From: a virus
Virus record (IMG/VR): IMGVR_UViG_3300042477_000298
Span: 1-45,879 of that record
Length of the DNA: 45,879 bases
Strand: one strand, 5' to 3'
Below are positions 1-8,128 of this stretch, piece after piece; position 1 is the stretch's first letter, and the number at the start of each line of letters is the position of its first letter. The notes under the pieces are model-generated. The model was not told the origin of the DNA and did not search any database. It saw only the letters and a list, made by a program, of their open reading frames with translations. The translations under genes were made by a program, and so were the position numbers.

Positions 1-125
1 CTGATTCATTAAAAGATACTGGTCCTAAAAAAGGAGAAGAAGAAGATATTAAAGTTAACTTACAAGATCAAATGAAACAAGAAGCATTAGTTAGAGCAAT
101 CAGCAAACTTCTCAAAAAACTCTAA
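1..125 (+). CDS. C-terminal end of an unknown gene (5' truncated)
   Basis: An open frame enters from the left edge (codons in phase with position 3) and stops at TAA 123-125. The visible ~40 residues are charged (runs of KKG and EEED) and end in a basic amphipathic stretch, ALVRAISKLLKKL. The reductase promoter begins two bases after the stop, so this gene ends the preceding unit. No family can be assigned from this tail. Confidence 0.6.
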   Translation, partial: DSLKDTGPKKGEEEDIKVNLQDQMKQEALVRAISKLLKKL

Positions 126-126
126 C

Positions 127-155
127 TTGACAATCAATTACAATTAAATTATACT
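127..155 (+). promoter_or_regulatory. Sigma70-type promoter of the reductase gene
   Basis: Perfect -35 TTGACA (127-132), 17-nt spacer, -10 TATACT (150-155). The expected start is near 162 and the gene starts at 183. The leader ends in GAGGTCTTA before ATG, nearly the same SD context as thyX at 10265-10271. I see no dyad around the -10 here. Confidence 0.85.
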
Positions 156-182
156 AACTGACACTACACAACAGAGGTCTTA

Positions 183-2039
183 ATGGATGTTTCACAAAAA
201 ATTTTAAGCGATATCACTCATCACATGAAGTATGCTCGCTTTATGAAAGATGAGTTTAGAAGAGAGCAATACGAAGATACAGTTAAAAGAAATATGGAGA
301 TGCATATTAAGAAGCATCCACAACTAGAGCAAGAAATTAGACAAGCATACGAATTTGTATTTGATCGCAAAGTTCTTCCCTCAATGAGATCAATGCAATT
401 TGGCGGAAGACCAATTGAAGTTAATCCAACAAGAATTTTCAATTGTGCTTTCGTTGCGATTGATGATGTAAGAGCATTTAATGAAGTCATGTTCCTTCTT
501 CTTGGTGGAACTGGTGTTGGATATTCAGTTCAAAAACACCATGTTGAGAAACTACCAGAACTTCATAAACCAAATCCAAAGAGAACTCGTCGTTTTTTGA
601 TTGGCGATAGCATTGAAGGTTGGGCAGATTCAATCAAGGCTTTAATGAGATCATATTTCGAAGGAGGATCAAAGGTCGTATTTGACTTCAGTGATATTCG
701 TCCAAAAGGAGCAAGACTAGTTACTGCTGGCGGTAAAGCACCTGGTCCTCAACCACTTAGAGAATGCCTACTTAAAGTAGAAGGTATTTTGGAGAGTAAA
801 CAAGATGGAGATAAACTTGAACCAATTGAAGTACACGATATTGTCTGCCACATCGCAGATGCAGTATTGGCAGGAGGAATCCGTCGTTCTGCTCTTATCT
901 GTTTATTTAGCGCAGATGATGACGAAATGATTTCATCCAAGTCTGGTCACTGGTGGGAAACTGCTCCACAAAGAGGTAGAGCAAATAACTCAGCAGTTAT
1001 TCTAAGACACAGAGTAACCAAAGATTACTTTATGGATCTATGGGCAAGAATTAAAGCATCTGGAGCGGGTGAACCAGGAATATTCTTTACAAACGATAAA
1101 GAATGGGGAACTAATCCATGCGCCGAGATCGCTCTTCGTAGTAATCAGTTCTGTAATCTATGCGAGGTAAATGTTAGCGATCTTGAATCCCAAGAAGATT
1201 ACGAGGCAAGAGTCAAAGCTGCCGCATTTATTGGAACACTTCAGGCAACTTATACTGATTTTCACTATCTGCGCGATGTTTGGCGTCGTACAACAGAAAA
1301 AGAAGCTCTACTTGGCATTGGCATGACTGGTATTGCATCTAATAAAGTTCAAAAGCTTGACATGAAAAAGGCTGCAAAGGTTGCCGTAGAAGAAAACAAG
1401 CGTGTTGCTGGCATACTAGGTATTAATCCCGCTGCTCGCGTAACTACAGTAAAGCCTAGTGGTACTACTTCTTTGATCTTGGGTACTAGTAGTGGTGTCC
1501 ATGCTTGGCACAACGACTATTACATTCGTCGTATCCGTGTCGGTAAGAATGAAGCTATCTACTCCTACCTACTACAAAATCATCCAGAGTTGGTAGAAGA
1601 TGAATACTTCCGCCCACATGATACAGCAGTAATTTCTGTTCCACAAAAGGCTCCAGAAGGTGCTACTATGCGAACGGAAACCGCCCTAGAAATGCTTGAA
1701 AGAGTTAAGGACATTCATAGTCGCTGGGTAAAACCAGGACACATTAAAGGTCAAAATACTCACAATGTTTCTGCAACAGTTTCAGTTCGTCAAGAAGAGT
1801 GGCAAGAAGTTGGAGATTGGATGTGGGAGAATAGAGATTCTTATACAGGTCTAAGCGTCCTTCCTTACGATGGTGGTACTTATAAGCAAGCTCCGTTTGA
1901 GGATTGTGATAAAGAAACTTTTGATAGATTGTTTGAATCACTCAAAAACGTTGATCTATCGCAGATTTTTGAGACAGATGACGAAACAAACTTACAAGCA
2001 GAATTAGCTTGTGCTGGTGGCGCTTGCGAAATTAAATAA
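183..2039 (+). CDS. nrdJ: Adenosylcobalamin-dependent (class II) ribonucleotide reductase
   Basis: 618 residues. Reduces ribonucleotides to deoxyribonucleotides for phage DNA synthesis. The layout matches the monomeric class II family (Lactobacillus RTPR type). N87-C88 is the first redox cysteine. The motif NPCAEI places the thiyl cysteine at C313 and the catalytic glutamate at E315, with the second redox cysteine at C324, keeping the family spacing of 11 from C313. The tail ELACAGGACEIK carries the C-terminal shuttle cysteines C610 and C615. It lacks an ATP cone, and no small NrdB subunit follows, as expected for class II, so the enzyme should depend on host or scavenged B12. Start at 183 follows SD GAGG. 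A strong sigma70-type promoter is immediately upstream. Works with ThyX, dUTPase and the deaminase in this window. Confidence 0.92.
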   Translation: MDVSQKILSDITHHMKYARFMKDEFRREQYEDTVKRNMEMHIKKHPQLEQEIRQAYEFVFDRKVLPSMRSMQFGGRPIEVNPTRIFNCAFVAIDDVRAFNEVMFLLLGGTGVGYSVQKHHVEKLPELHKPNPKRTRRFLIGDSIEGWADSIKALMRSYFEGGSKVVFDFSDIRPKGARLVTAGGKAPGPQPLRECLLKVEGILESKQDGDKLEPIEVHDIVCHIADAVLAGGIRRSALICLFSADDDEMISSKSGHWWETAPQRGRANNSAVILRHRVTKDYFMDLWARIKASGAGEPGIFFTNDKEWGTNPCAEIALRSNQFCNLCEVNVSDLESQEDYEARVKAAAFIGTLQATYTDFHYLRDVWRRTTEKEALLGIGMTGIASNKVQKLDMKKAAKVAVEENKRVAGILGINPAARVTTVKPSGTTSLILGTSSGVHAWHNDYYIRRIRVGKNEAIYSYLLQNHPELVEDEYFRPHDTAVISVPQKAPEGATMRTETALEMLERVKDIHSRWVKPGHIKGQNTHNVSATVSVRQEEWQEVGDWMWENRDSYTGLSVLPYDGGTYKQAPFEDCDKETFDRLFESLKNVDLSQIFETDDETNLQAELACAGGACEIK

Positions 2040-2046
2040 CTATTTA
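2039..2046 (+). promoter_or_regulatory. ACTATTTA box (candidate late promoter)
   Basis: ACTATTTACTA context, 31 nt before the ATG at 2070. One of seven such boxes at 29-40 nt before start codons in this window. There is no TTGACA at the usual distance upstream. Confidence 0.5.
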
Positions 2047-2069
2047 CTACAAGTAAGTGGAGAAATGCG

Positions 2070-2270
2070 ATGGAAATGAGAGACCTTTTTATGCTTGGTT
2101 CCTTTATTCTAACAATATTGGGAACTTCCTGGAAACTTCATACGGAAATATCTACAATCAAAATAACACTAGAAAGGTTGGCAACAAGATTTGAAGATGT
2201 TGCTAAGTTAGAAAAAAGAATTGACCGCCTTGAAAAGAAAGTATTTCATTTAGACAACGAAGACAATTAA
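2070..2270 (+). CDS. Small membrane protein with coiled coil
   Basis: 66 residues. One hydrophobic segment lies at about residues 6-20 (LFMLGSFILTILGTS). It is followed by a charged amphipathic helix with heptad-like spacing (residues 28-60, including KLEKRIDRLEKKV). This architecture recalls small phage holin-associated or spanin-like proteins but is not specific. Preceded by an ACTATTTA box, so probably expressed with virion/lysis genes. SD GTGGAG lies 12 nt upstream. No enzyme motif. Confidence 0.7.
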   Translation: MEMRDLFMLGSFILTILGTSWKLHTEISTIKITLERLATRFEDVAKLEKRIDRLEKKVFHLDNEDN

Positions 2271-2274
2271 CCAC

Positions 2275-2321
2275 TTGACAGCAATACCTCCCCGAGCTAC
2301 AATGACTCTACATTGTGGCTC
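2275..2321 (+). promoter_or_regulatory. Sigma70-type promoter with terminator-like dyad over the -10
   Basis: -35 TTGACA 2275-2280, 17-nt spacer, -10 TACAAT 2298-2303. Arms 2294-2304 and 2311-2321 pair over 11 bp (one G-U) with a 6-nt loop and are followed by TTTT 2322-2325. The -10 lies inside the 5' arm and the expected start (about 2310) is in the loop. Read-through RNA can therefore form a terminator hairpin that promoter-born RNA cannot. Confidence 0.8.
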
Positions 2322-2339
2322 TTTTCATTTGGAGGAAGT

Positions 2340-2582
2340 ATGAGTGAGAAAACAAAAGAAGAAAGAATTGTTGATTATGTTATGTCTGTCGCCGCGTTAG
2401 ACGATGCTATGAAACCTTATAAAGAGCAGAAGGCAGAATTACGCAAGTCTTATCTAGAAAACAAGTGGTTGACCAAAGATGAAATCAAGACTGCTCTTAA
2501 AGCATATCGTCTTCGCAAAGACAAAACTGATATTGATGAATTAAATCAAATGTTTGACATGATGCCAGACGAGGAGGATTAA
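2340..2582 (+). CDS. Small charged protein of unknown function
   Basis: 80 residues from ATG 2340, chosen because GGAGGAAG (2331-2338) sits just upstream. A longer frame from 2313 would begin inside the promoter dyad. Composition is Lys/Glu rich and predicted helical (SEKTKEER..., ALKAYRLRKDKTD). Its stop overlaps the next start (TAATG), so the two are translationally coupled. No family recognised. Confidence 0.75.
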   Translation: MSEKTKEERIVDYVMSVAALDDAMKPYKEQKAELRKSYLENKWLTKDEIKTALKAYRLRKDKTDIDELNQMFDMMPDEED

Positions 2583-2845
2583 TGGAGTTCACGCCAGCAG
2601 AAGGATACATTTATATTAAAGAATCACAAGAGGAAGAAGAGGTAAACGGCAACTTTGCTTGGGGAAGACCAAGCGGAGATTTGACTGCTGTAAAAGTTCT
2701 CGCAAGCGATCCAAAGACAAGGACATATATAAATGGTGATACTGTAATCGTTATTACAACAATGATTCAAGAGTTTGAATACAAGAAGAACAAATTTAAA
2801 ATCTGTCCATCAACGGCAGTAATCGGCAAAATCCACGAGGAATAA
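2582..2845 (+). CDS. Possible GroES-like co-chaperonin
   Basis: 87 residues, about the size of a Cpn10 subunit. The pattern is beta-rich: an N-terminal YIYIKES strand, a charged mobile-loop-like stretch (EEEEVNGNFAWGRPSG, residues 17-32), VKVLASD, then NGDTVIVI and a C-terminal CPSTAVIGKI. In GroES the corresponding elements are a lysine-bearing first strand, mobile loop, GxVxAVG, GDxVLF and a final DILAVI. The fit is by pattern only and no canonical IVL mobile-loop motif is visible. A GroEL homologue is encoded at 21912, which makes a partner plausible. Coupled to both neighbours by stop/start overlaps. Confidence 0.4.
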   Translation: MEFTPAEGYIYIKESQEEEEVNGNFAWGRPSGDLTAVKVLASDPKTRTYINGDTVIVITTMIQEFEYKKNKFKICPSTAVIGKIHEE

Positions 2846-3357
2846 TGAATATCTTTGCAATTGAAGGTGATGAAAAAACCGGACACATTGATTGGTATAT
2901 GTCCGGTAGAACACAGGATAATCTGCGAACAGTTAAAATGCTTCTTGAAAGCACACAACTACTTTCTTCTGCCATGCACCTAAATGGTATGGAAGGATGC
3001 TACAAACTTAATCATGCCAAGCATCCTTCCACACTATGGACAGCAGAGAGTTCGGACAACTGGGTGAATCTCTACATTCATGCTATGGCGCTCAATCAAG
3101 AATACGAGGAGCGATTTGGTAAAGAACATAAATGCAAACCTCGTCTGCTGGAGATGCAGAGTAAGGTAGACCTAAAGAAGTTCCCAACTTCTTCGCCAAC
3201 TCCTCTTAAACTTGCTATGCCGGAAGAATTTAAATCACTCAATCCAGTTAAATCTTATCGAGATTTTTATTCTACCAAAGATAAAATGAGGTATCCAAAA
3301 GATAAAATTCCAGATTGGTTTACGGCAAGACGAAAAATTCCCTTTGTAATTGTATGA
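2845..3357 (+). CDS. Conserved phage protein (MNIF.../CAMPDEY-like family)
   Basis: 170 residues. It resembles a protein common in T4-like marine phages and giant viruses: MNIF start, VKMLLES-QLLSSAMH helix (residues 31-46), KHPSTLW, an EYEERFGKEHK segment, AMPEEFK, and a C-terminal SYRDFYSTK...PDWF. The CDKH motif usual before the VKM helix is absent here. Some relatives carry DNA-repair-glycosylase labels, but I see no catalytic motif supporting that. Last gene of the 2340-3357 unit. Confidence 0.7.
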   Translation: MNIFAIEGDEKTGHIDWYMSGRTQDNLRTVKMLLESTQLLSSAMHLNGMEGCYKLNHAKHPSTLWTAESSDNWVNLYIHAMALNQEYEERFGKEHKCKPRLLEMQSKVDLKKFPTSSPTPLKLAMPEEFKSLNPVKSYRDFYSTKDKMRYPKDKIPDWFTARRKIPFVIV

Positions 3358-3415
3358 TTAATCTACTTTTTGATAAAATACAAACTATATATTTTAGTCA
3401 GAAAGGAGACAAAAA

Positions 3416-3691
3416 ATGACAGACAATCAACTCAAAAAAATAATTTTAAATGAAATAAAAAATTTGTTAAATGAGCAAAGCGAATCGGATGTAAATGCTA
3501 ATCTACAAACCCTTGTACAAGGTGCTAAATATCTAAGAGATAGACTTAAATCAGATCCGAGAGCAAGTGGTGTATTGTCTGCAATCGACAGTCTTATTAG
3601 GAAAGCATATCCACAATATGAACAAATGTTAAATAAACAATCTGCAGGACAAGCTGGGTATAATCCAGAAACTGGTAAAAAAATTCCTTAA
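3416..3691 (+). CDS. Small virion-type protein with capsid-targeting-like N terminus
   Basis: 91 residues, predicted helical. The N terminus (QLKKIILNEIKNLLNEQ) is an amphipathic helix ending in a Leu-x-Glu motif. The same layout recurs in at least six other proteins here and resembles T4 internal-protein targeting sequences that are cleaved after Glu by the prohead protease. A possible mature protein begins at Q21. Tight SD AAAGGAG upstream. A strong terminator follows at 3712. Confidence 0.7.
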   Translation: MTDNQLKKIILNEIKNLLNEQSESDVNANLQTLVQGAKYLRDRLKSDPRASGVLSAIDSLIRKAYPQYEQMLNKQSAGQAGYNPETGKKIP

Positions 3692-3711
3692 TATATACTT
3701 TTGATAATACT

Positions 3712-3751
3712 AAAACCCTATACACAAAATGTGTATAGGGTTTTTGTTTTT
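3712..3751 (+). terminator. Strong intrinsic terminator
   Basis: Perfect 15-bp stem (3712-3726 with 3730-3744), AAA loop, then TTGTTTTTTT. The A-rich 5' flank could make it bidirectional. It closes the unit ending at 3691. Confidence 0.95.
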
Positions 3752-3758
3752 TTATAAA

Positions 3759-3766
3759 ACTATTTA
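3759..3766 (+). promoter_or_regulatory. ACTATTTA box (candidate late promoter)
   Basis: AAAACTATTTAGT context immediately after the terminator and 40 nt before ATG 3799. Its position between a terminator and a new gene run supports a promoter role. Confidence 0.6.
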
Positions 3767-3798
3767 GTTTGGTGGCTTTTTGCTTTGGAGGATCCTAA

Positions 3799-4149
3799 AT
3801 GAAACTACCTATTGTTATTGAAGATTCTTGGGTCCCTGGTTTTCTATCCAAATTTGCCAATGCAAATTTTATTGCTAACTCTTTCGCAATCTTTATTTTC
3901 TTTCGTGGAAAGATAATTGAAAAAACTTGGCGACATGAAATGATTCATTACAGACAACAAAAAGAGTTATTCTTTGTTGGTCAATGGATTTTGTATGCTT
4001 ATTATTATCTCGTTTGTCTTTACAAGCACAAAGATAGATATAAAGCTTATAGAGAGAACCCATTTGAAAAAGAGGCTTATGCCAATGACACTGATCCAAC
4101 CTATTTAATTAAGAGAAAAAAGTACGCTTGGAAAAATTACAGAGGATAA
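3799..4149 (+). CDS. Small membrane-associated metallopeptidase-like protein
   Basis: 116 residues. RHEMIHYRQQ (about residues 45-54) is an HExxH-type zinc site. EKEAYAN (about residues 91-97) could supply the third ligand. Two hydrophobic stretches flank the site (ANSFAIFIFF at about 25-34 and FFVGQWILYAYYYLVCL at about 58-74), so it is probably membrane-attached. Similar short HEMxH proteins occur in many large phages with unknown substrate. Good SD GGAGG. The gene joins the 923-residue gene after only 3 nt. Confidence 0.65.
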   Translation: MKLPIVIEDSWVPGFLSKFANANFIANSFAIFIFFRGKIIEKTWRHEMIHYRQQKELFFVGQWILYAYYYLVCLYKHKDRYKAYRENPFEKEAYANDTDPTYLIKRKKYAWKNYRG

Positions 4150-4152
4150 ATA

Positions 4153-6924
4153 ATGGATAACCAACAAGTCCCAAAAGCGGACAGCAAATTCCAGAAAATA
4201 GCAAGAAAAAATCATAGAAAATGGAAGATTCGCTTACTATCAAAAGGCGGTCAAAAAGCCGATAGTGGTGGTGGACCATATAGTAAAAAACCAGATTATA
4301 ATAGAGCAAAGTCTGCCCCTCCTGGATTTGGTGGTTCATTAGAAGAAGCAGAACAACTTGATGAAGTTATCAGAAAGAAAGATGGAAAGTATTGTTTGTT
4401 TTCTAAAAAAACAAACAGAAATTTAGGTTGTTATCCAACAAGGGCAGGAGCAATGAAAAGAGAGAAACAGGTTCAATATTTTAAACATCTCAAAGAAAAT
4501 CAACATAATGAAATTATTAACGAAGAATTATATCAAACTCTTTTAGAAGAAGGATTCTTAGATATGGTTGTTGATGCCATAGGATCAGGATCTACTTGGG
4601 TAAAAGACAAATTGTTTTCTCTTCTTGGAGTTAGCGATGAAAAAGAAAAGAAAGGAATTTTAGGTTTTCTTACTTCTAAACTAGATACGAAGGAAGAAGT
4701 TGAGACTGCAGAAAAAAATGAAAAGCAAATAGAACAAGAATTAAAAGATTATATACAAAAAGAAAAAAATAAAAACAAAGGCAAAAAAGCATTAATATAT
4801 GGTCATAGTCAAGCCGGAGGAGTTGGTCTTGGTCTTAAGTCTGCACTCAAATCCGTTGGTTATGATGTAAATCTTGTTATTAAAAATAGTGCAAATGACA
4901 GTCGATTATTGAGAGAGATAGGTGACGCTGGAGATCCAAAACAATATGATAAAGTATATTTGTTTGTGGGTGGAAATTCTCCATATATTCCAAAAGTAGA
5001 TTTGATTTCTTCTATGATTAATTTGTTTGGTCCAGAAAAAACGTCAATTGTGCTTCCTCCTACGAATATAGACAAATATAAAGTTGCCGACATAGGATCT
5101 AGAAACAAAGCAAACAAAGAAGGAATCCTCCAGAGATTCGGAGGAGTAGTAAAAGTTTATATTCCGTATGGTCACTCAAATGATTTTTCGGACGGAATAC
5201 ACATGAATCATAATGCTCTTGGAACAAAAAGATTCATACAGGATATTTTTGCTGAAAAACCAAGCATACCGCCAGAAAAGCAAGGTATTAAAACCACAAG
5301 CGCAGTTGTAAAAAATTCTTTAAGCAGAAGGCAAAGAGAGATGGCAGGTTTAATTGAAAAGAGATTTATTGAAGCAGGATTGTCAAAAAATTTAGCACTA
5401 GCTGCTATTGTAAATTCTTATTATGAGTCTAGTTTAAACCCAAGTGTAACTGGGGATCGCGCCGAGAAAGTTGATGGGCGTTGTGCTAGACAAGTTGAAG
5501 AAAAAGAAGGTCCAAAATCTCCATGTGGAGGAGGATTGTTTGGCATTCATTCTTGCGGAGGTATGGGAGGCTGTAGAGCTACTGGAAATGGTATGTCAAT
5601 AGAAGATATAAAAGACCCAGAAAAAAGTATTTCAACAATGATAAATTATATAAAAAGAAAAGGATTTGATAAGAAAAACTTAGAAAATTCTGTTGAAGAT
5701 ATAACTTATAATTTTTGTTACAGTTTAGAAGTTCCTAAAAATAGATTGATTAAATGCAGAAACAGAGCCAATTCTGTTTCACAAGTTCTTGAAATGTCTA
5801 ATTTAACTGAATCTAAAAAAATTACAATCAAGTTTGGTCAACAATTAACAGAGGGCAAGACAAAAGGTAAAGAAGATCGTTGTACTCGTATAGCAAAGAG
5901 CAAATATGATGCTTGGCCTTCTGCTTATGCTTCTGGTGCTGTTGTTAAATGTCGTCAAGGCAAGATCTGGAAGAACATAAAAGAAGAGGAAGAATTAGAC
6001 GAGACAAAGAAAAAAGCAAAACACGTCGCGAAGAAAGCGTTAGCATTGTGGCTTGCTGGTTCAACTGCGACAACCCCTCCGCCAGATGCAACAAAACCAG
6101 TAAAAAAAGCTTCTACATCTAAAGATGAAATAAAAGAAGAGTGGTCTGATTCTGAGAGAAAGAAGAGAAAAGCAAACTGTTCCAATCCAAAAGGCTTCAC
6201 AATGAAGCAGTTCTGCAAGAATCAAAGAACAAAATCGAAAGAAGGTCAAAAGAAAAATGAAGAAATTCAGCTAAATGAAAAATGCTGGGAAGGTTATACT
6301 CAAAAAGGCATGAAAACAATGTTTGGAAAAAAATATCCAAACTGTGTAAAGAAAACAAACGAAGCAAAAGATCCAAAAGTTGGAACAGGTAAAAAACCAG
6401 AAGGTTCTGATCGTCGCTTATACACTGACGAAAATCCAAAAGATACTGTAAGTGTAAAATTTTCTACAGCAGAAGATATAAGAGATACTTTATCAAAAGA
6501 GTCTTTTAAATCAAAACCACATGCTCGTCAATCACAAATTATTAATCTTATTCACCAAAGAGTTCGTGCTGCTTACGAGAACGCTAAAGATCCAGAGGTT
6601 AAGTCCAGATTGAAAATTGCTCTTGATTATGCTGAAAAAAGAAAAGAGGCATCCAAGAAAAAGACAGAAGCAATGAAAGAGCTTGATGAGCGTAAACTTG
6701 GCAAACCTTCCAGCGAAACCAATTTAGGCGATTGGTTTAAAAGAAAAGGTGCCCCCGGAAAAGGCGGTGGCTGGGTAGATTGTAACACTTGTCGTGATGG
6801 AAAATGTAAGCCATGTGGCAGACAAGAAGGTGAAAAAAGAAGCAAATACCCTCGTTGCCGTCCAACACCTTCACAGTGCAAGGGCTATAAGAGAAGAGGC
6901 GATAATCTTCAAAAAGAGGAATGA
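4153..6924 (+). CDS. 923-residue multidomain virion polyprotein: SGNH-like hydrolase, muramidase-like domain, Cys-rich modules
   Basis: Residues 70-112 form a short module (KKDGKYCLFSKK...GCYPTRAGA). Residues 210-368 look like an SGNH/GDSL hydrolase: YGHS with nucleophile S219, GGN 273-275, DGIH with D347 and H350. Residues 390-545 resemble phage tail-lysozyme or transglycosylase domains (AAIVNSYYESSLNP with E425, later GLFGIHS). Three further modules follow: 575-608 (DRCTRIAKSKYDAWPSAYAS, KCRQGKIWK), 676-735 (Cys-spaced), and 875-915 (CNTCRDGKCKPCG...). Such modules are common in packaged proteins of marine myoviruses. Lys/Glu-rich linkers with LxE motifs (for example QLTE 564-567) could be prohead-protease sites. 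It is likely a virion-carried envelope- or wall-acting protein. Its stop overlaps the dismutase start. Confidence 0.75.
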   Translation: MDNQQVPKADSKFQKIARKNHRKWKIRLLSKGGQKADSGGGPYSKKPDYNRAKSAPPGFGGSLEEAEQLDEVIRKKDGKYCLFSKKTNRNLGCYPTRAGAMKREKQVQYFKHLKENQHNEIINEELYQTLLEEGFLDMVVDAIGSGSTWVKDKLFSLLGVSDEKEKKGILGFLTSKLDTKEEVETAEKNEKQIEQELKDYIQKEKNKNKGKKALIYGHSQAGGVGLGLKSALKSVGYDVNLVIKNSANDSRLLREIGDAGDPKQYDKVYLFVGGNSPYIPKVDLISSMINLFGPEKTSIVLPPTNIDKYKVADIGSRNKANKEGILQRFGGVVKVYIPYGHSNDFSDGIHMNHNALGTKRFIQDIFAEKPSIPPEKQGIKTTSAVVKNSLSRRQREMAGLIEKRFIEAGLSKNLALAAIVNSYYESSLNPSVTGDRAEKVDGRCARQVEEKEGPKSPCGGGLFGIHSCGGMGGCRATGNGMSIEDIKDPEKSISTMINYIKRKGFDKKNLENSVEDITYNFCYSLEVPKNRLIKCRNRANSVSQVLEMSNLTESKKITIKFGQQLTEGKTKGKEDRCTRIAKSKYDAWPSAYASGAVVKCRQGKIWKNIKEEEELDETKKKAKHVAKKALALWLAGSTATTPPPDATKPVKKASTSKDEIKEEWSDSERKKRKANCSNPKGFTMKQFCKNQRTKSKEGQKKNEEIQLNEKCWEGYTQKGMKTMFGKKYPNCVKKTNEAKDPKVGTGKKPEGSDRRLYTDENPKDTVSVKFSTAEDIRDTLSKESFKSKPHARQSQIINLIHQRVRAAYENAKDPEVKSRLKIALDYAEKRKEASKKKTEAMKELDERKLGKPSSETNLGDWFKRKGAPGKGGGWVDCNTCRDGKCKPCGRQEGEKRSKYPRCRPTPSQCKGYKRRGDNLQKEE

Positions 6925-7457
6925 TGATAAAAATAATACTTGAATCAAAAAAGAAATATGTCCAAGTTCCTCTACCTGTAAAAAAGACAGATCTTGAGCC
7001 TGTTATGTCTTCTGACACAATTGATTACCACTATGGTTCGCTTTACAAAGGTTATGTCGATAAAGCTAACAAAGGTGTAGGTGGTGAGTTTCAAAAAGCA
7101 GGAGCTTTTCTTCACAACATTTGGTTCTCTCAGTTCAAGAAACCATCAAATCAAAAACCAGACGGTTTATTTCTTGAGCTTGTAAATAGAAAATATGGTT
7201 CTTATGCTTCTTTTCAAAAAGAACTCAAAGAAGTCGCAATGAAAATTCAAGGTTCTGGTTGGGTTTACACGGATAAGAACGGCAATATAAAGACCATTGC
7301 AAACCACGAAATAAAACCAGACATTATCTTATTAATTGATTGGTGGGAACACGCTTGGGCATTAGATTATCAGGCAGATAAAGAAGAGTATTTAGACAAC
7401 ATTTACAAAGTTATTGATTGGAATGTTATAAATGCTCGTTTAGCGACGGAGAAATAA
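6921..7457 (+). CDS. Fe/Mn superoxide dismutase family protein
   Basis: 178 residues. Converts superoxide to oxygen and peroxide. The metal ligands of the family can be placed: H37 (DYHYG), H65 (FLHNIWF), D140 and H144 (DWWEHAWALDYQ). The C-terminal block GSGWVYT ... IDWWEHAWALDYQADKEEYL ... VIDWNVIN is highly characteristic. The N-terminal half deviates from cellular enzymes: the usual HHxxYV is LYKGYV here. ATGATG start overlaps the upstream stop, so it is translated with the virion polyprotein, and structural use in the particle is possible. It could protect incoming DNA or the infected cell from oxidative damage. Inferred from motifs, no activity evidence. Confidence 0.88.
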   Translation: MMIKIILESKKKYVQVPLPVKKTDLEPVMSSDTIDYHYGSLYKGYVDKANKGVGGEFQKAGAFLHNIWFSQFKKPSNQKPDGLFLELVNRKYGSYASFQKELKEVAMKIQGSGWVYTDKNGNIKTIANHEIKPDIILLIDWWEHAWALDYQADKEEYLDNIYKVIDWNVINARLATEK

Positions 7458-8095
7458 TGTCTTCTTCAAACATAAATTTACCTCAAACAAAAGTTTGGAT
7501 TCGTGGCGATGCGTGGGGAAACTCAAAGGAAGAGTTTGATGAAGCTTGGCTTGTTTCGGTTAGAGCATTGAGAGGTGGACCTTTATGCTTCCAAGTGTTT
7601 GTTCCAAGATACTCTGCTTGCTATGATAAAATACCTATTCAGTGTTTATACTGGAAACTACCAGAACTTGGAGTTAGACATTATAGAATGAGTGAACTAC
7701 AAATGTGGGAATCTATTTCTGGTGAAATAGAGTTTTGGAGAAAAGAGCTTTTAAAAGAATGTGAAGTTGCAATCAGAATAGAAAATAAAACATTCACCAA
7801 GGGACATTACTGGTTTACCATAGATTTTATTCCAGAAAAAAGAGGATCAGGCTATTATGATGTTGGTTGTTCCTCTGTGTTGGAAGAACATAAAGAAGGA
7901 AATGTAATAAGATTACACAATGGTCAAATAGCTGTTTATCCAAATAATAGAATTAAATGGCTAGAAGCGAGCTTGTCCACAGAAGATTCTTTATATTCAA
8001 TCCCGCCTTGGAGCGTCGCAGAAGACATCAAGTGGTTAGAAGAATGGAAACAGATAGATAATAATTTATATGGTGATGAGGATTGGTATTATTAA
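7457..8095 (+). CDS. Phage protein of unknown function
   Basis: 212 residues from ATG 7457, which overlaps the dismutase stop (TAATG). Soluble, aromatic-rich (WIRGDAWGNSKEEFDEAW, CLYWKLPELGVRHYR, YYDVGCSS) with a mixed alpha/beta look and an acidic, Tyr-rich C terminus. No known motif. Position in the late block suggests a structural or assembly role. Confidence 0.75.
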   Translation: MSSSNINLPQTKVWIRGDAWGNSKEEFDEAWLVSVRALRGGPLCFQVFVPRYSACYDKIPIQCLYWKLPELGVRHYRMSELQMWESISGEIEFWRKELLKECEVAIRIENKTFTKGHYWFTIDFIPEKRGSGYYDVGCSSVLEEHKEGNVIRLHNGQIAVYPNNRIKWLEASLSTEDSLYSIPPWSVAEDIKWLEEWKQIDNNLYGDEDWYY

Positions 8096-8098
8096 TAA

Positions 8099-8106
8099 AC
8101 TATTTA
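8099..8106 (+). promoter_or_regulatory. ACTATTTA box (candidate late promoter)
   Basis: AAACTATTTAGTATAAT, 30 nt before ATG 8129, in the short gap after 8095. Confidence 0.55.
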
Positions 8107-8128
8107 GTATAATTGTAGGAGAGTAACA

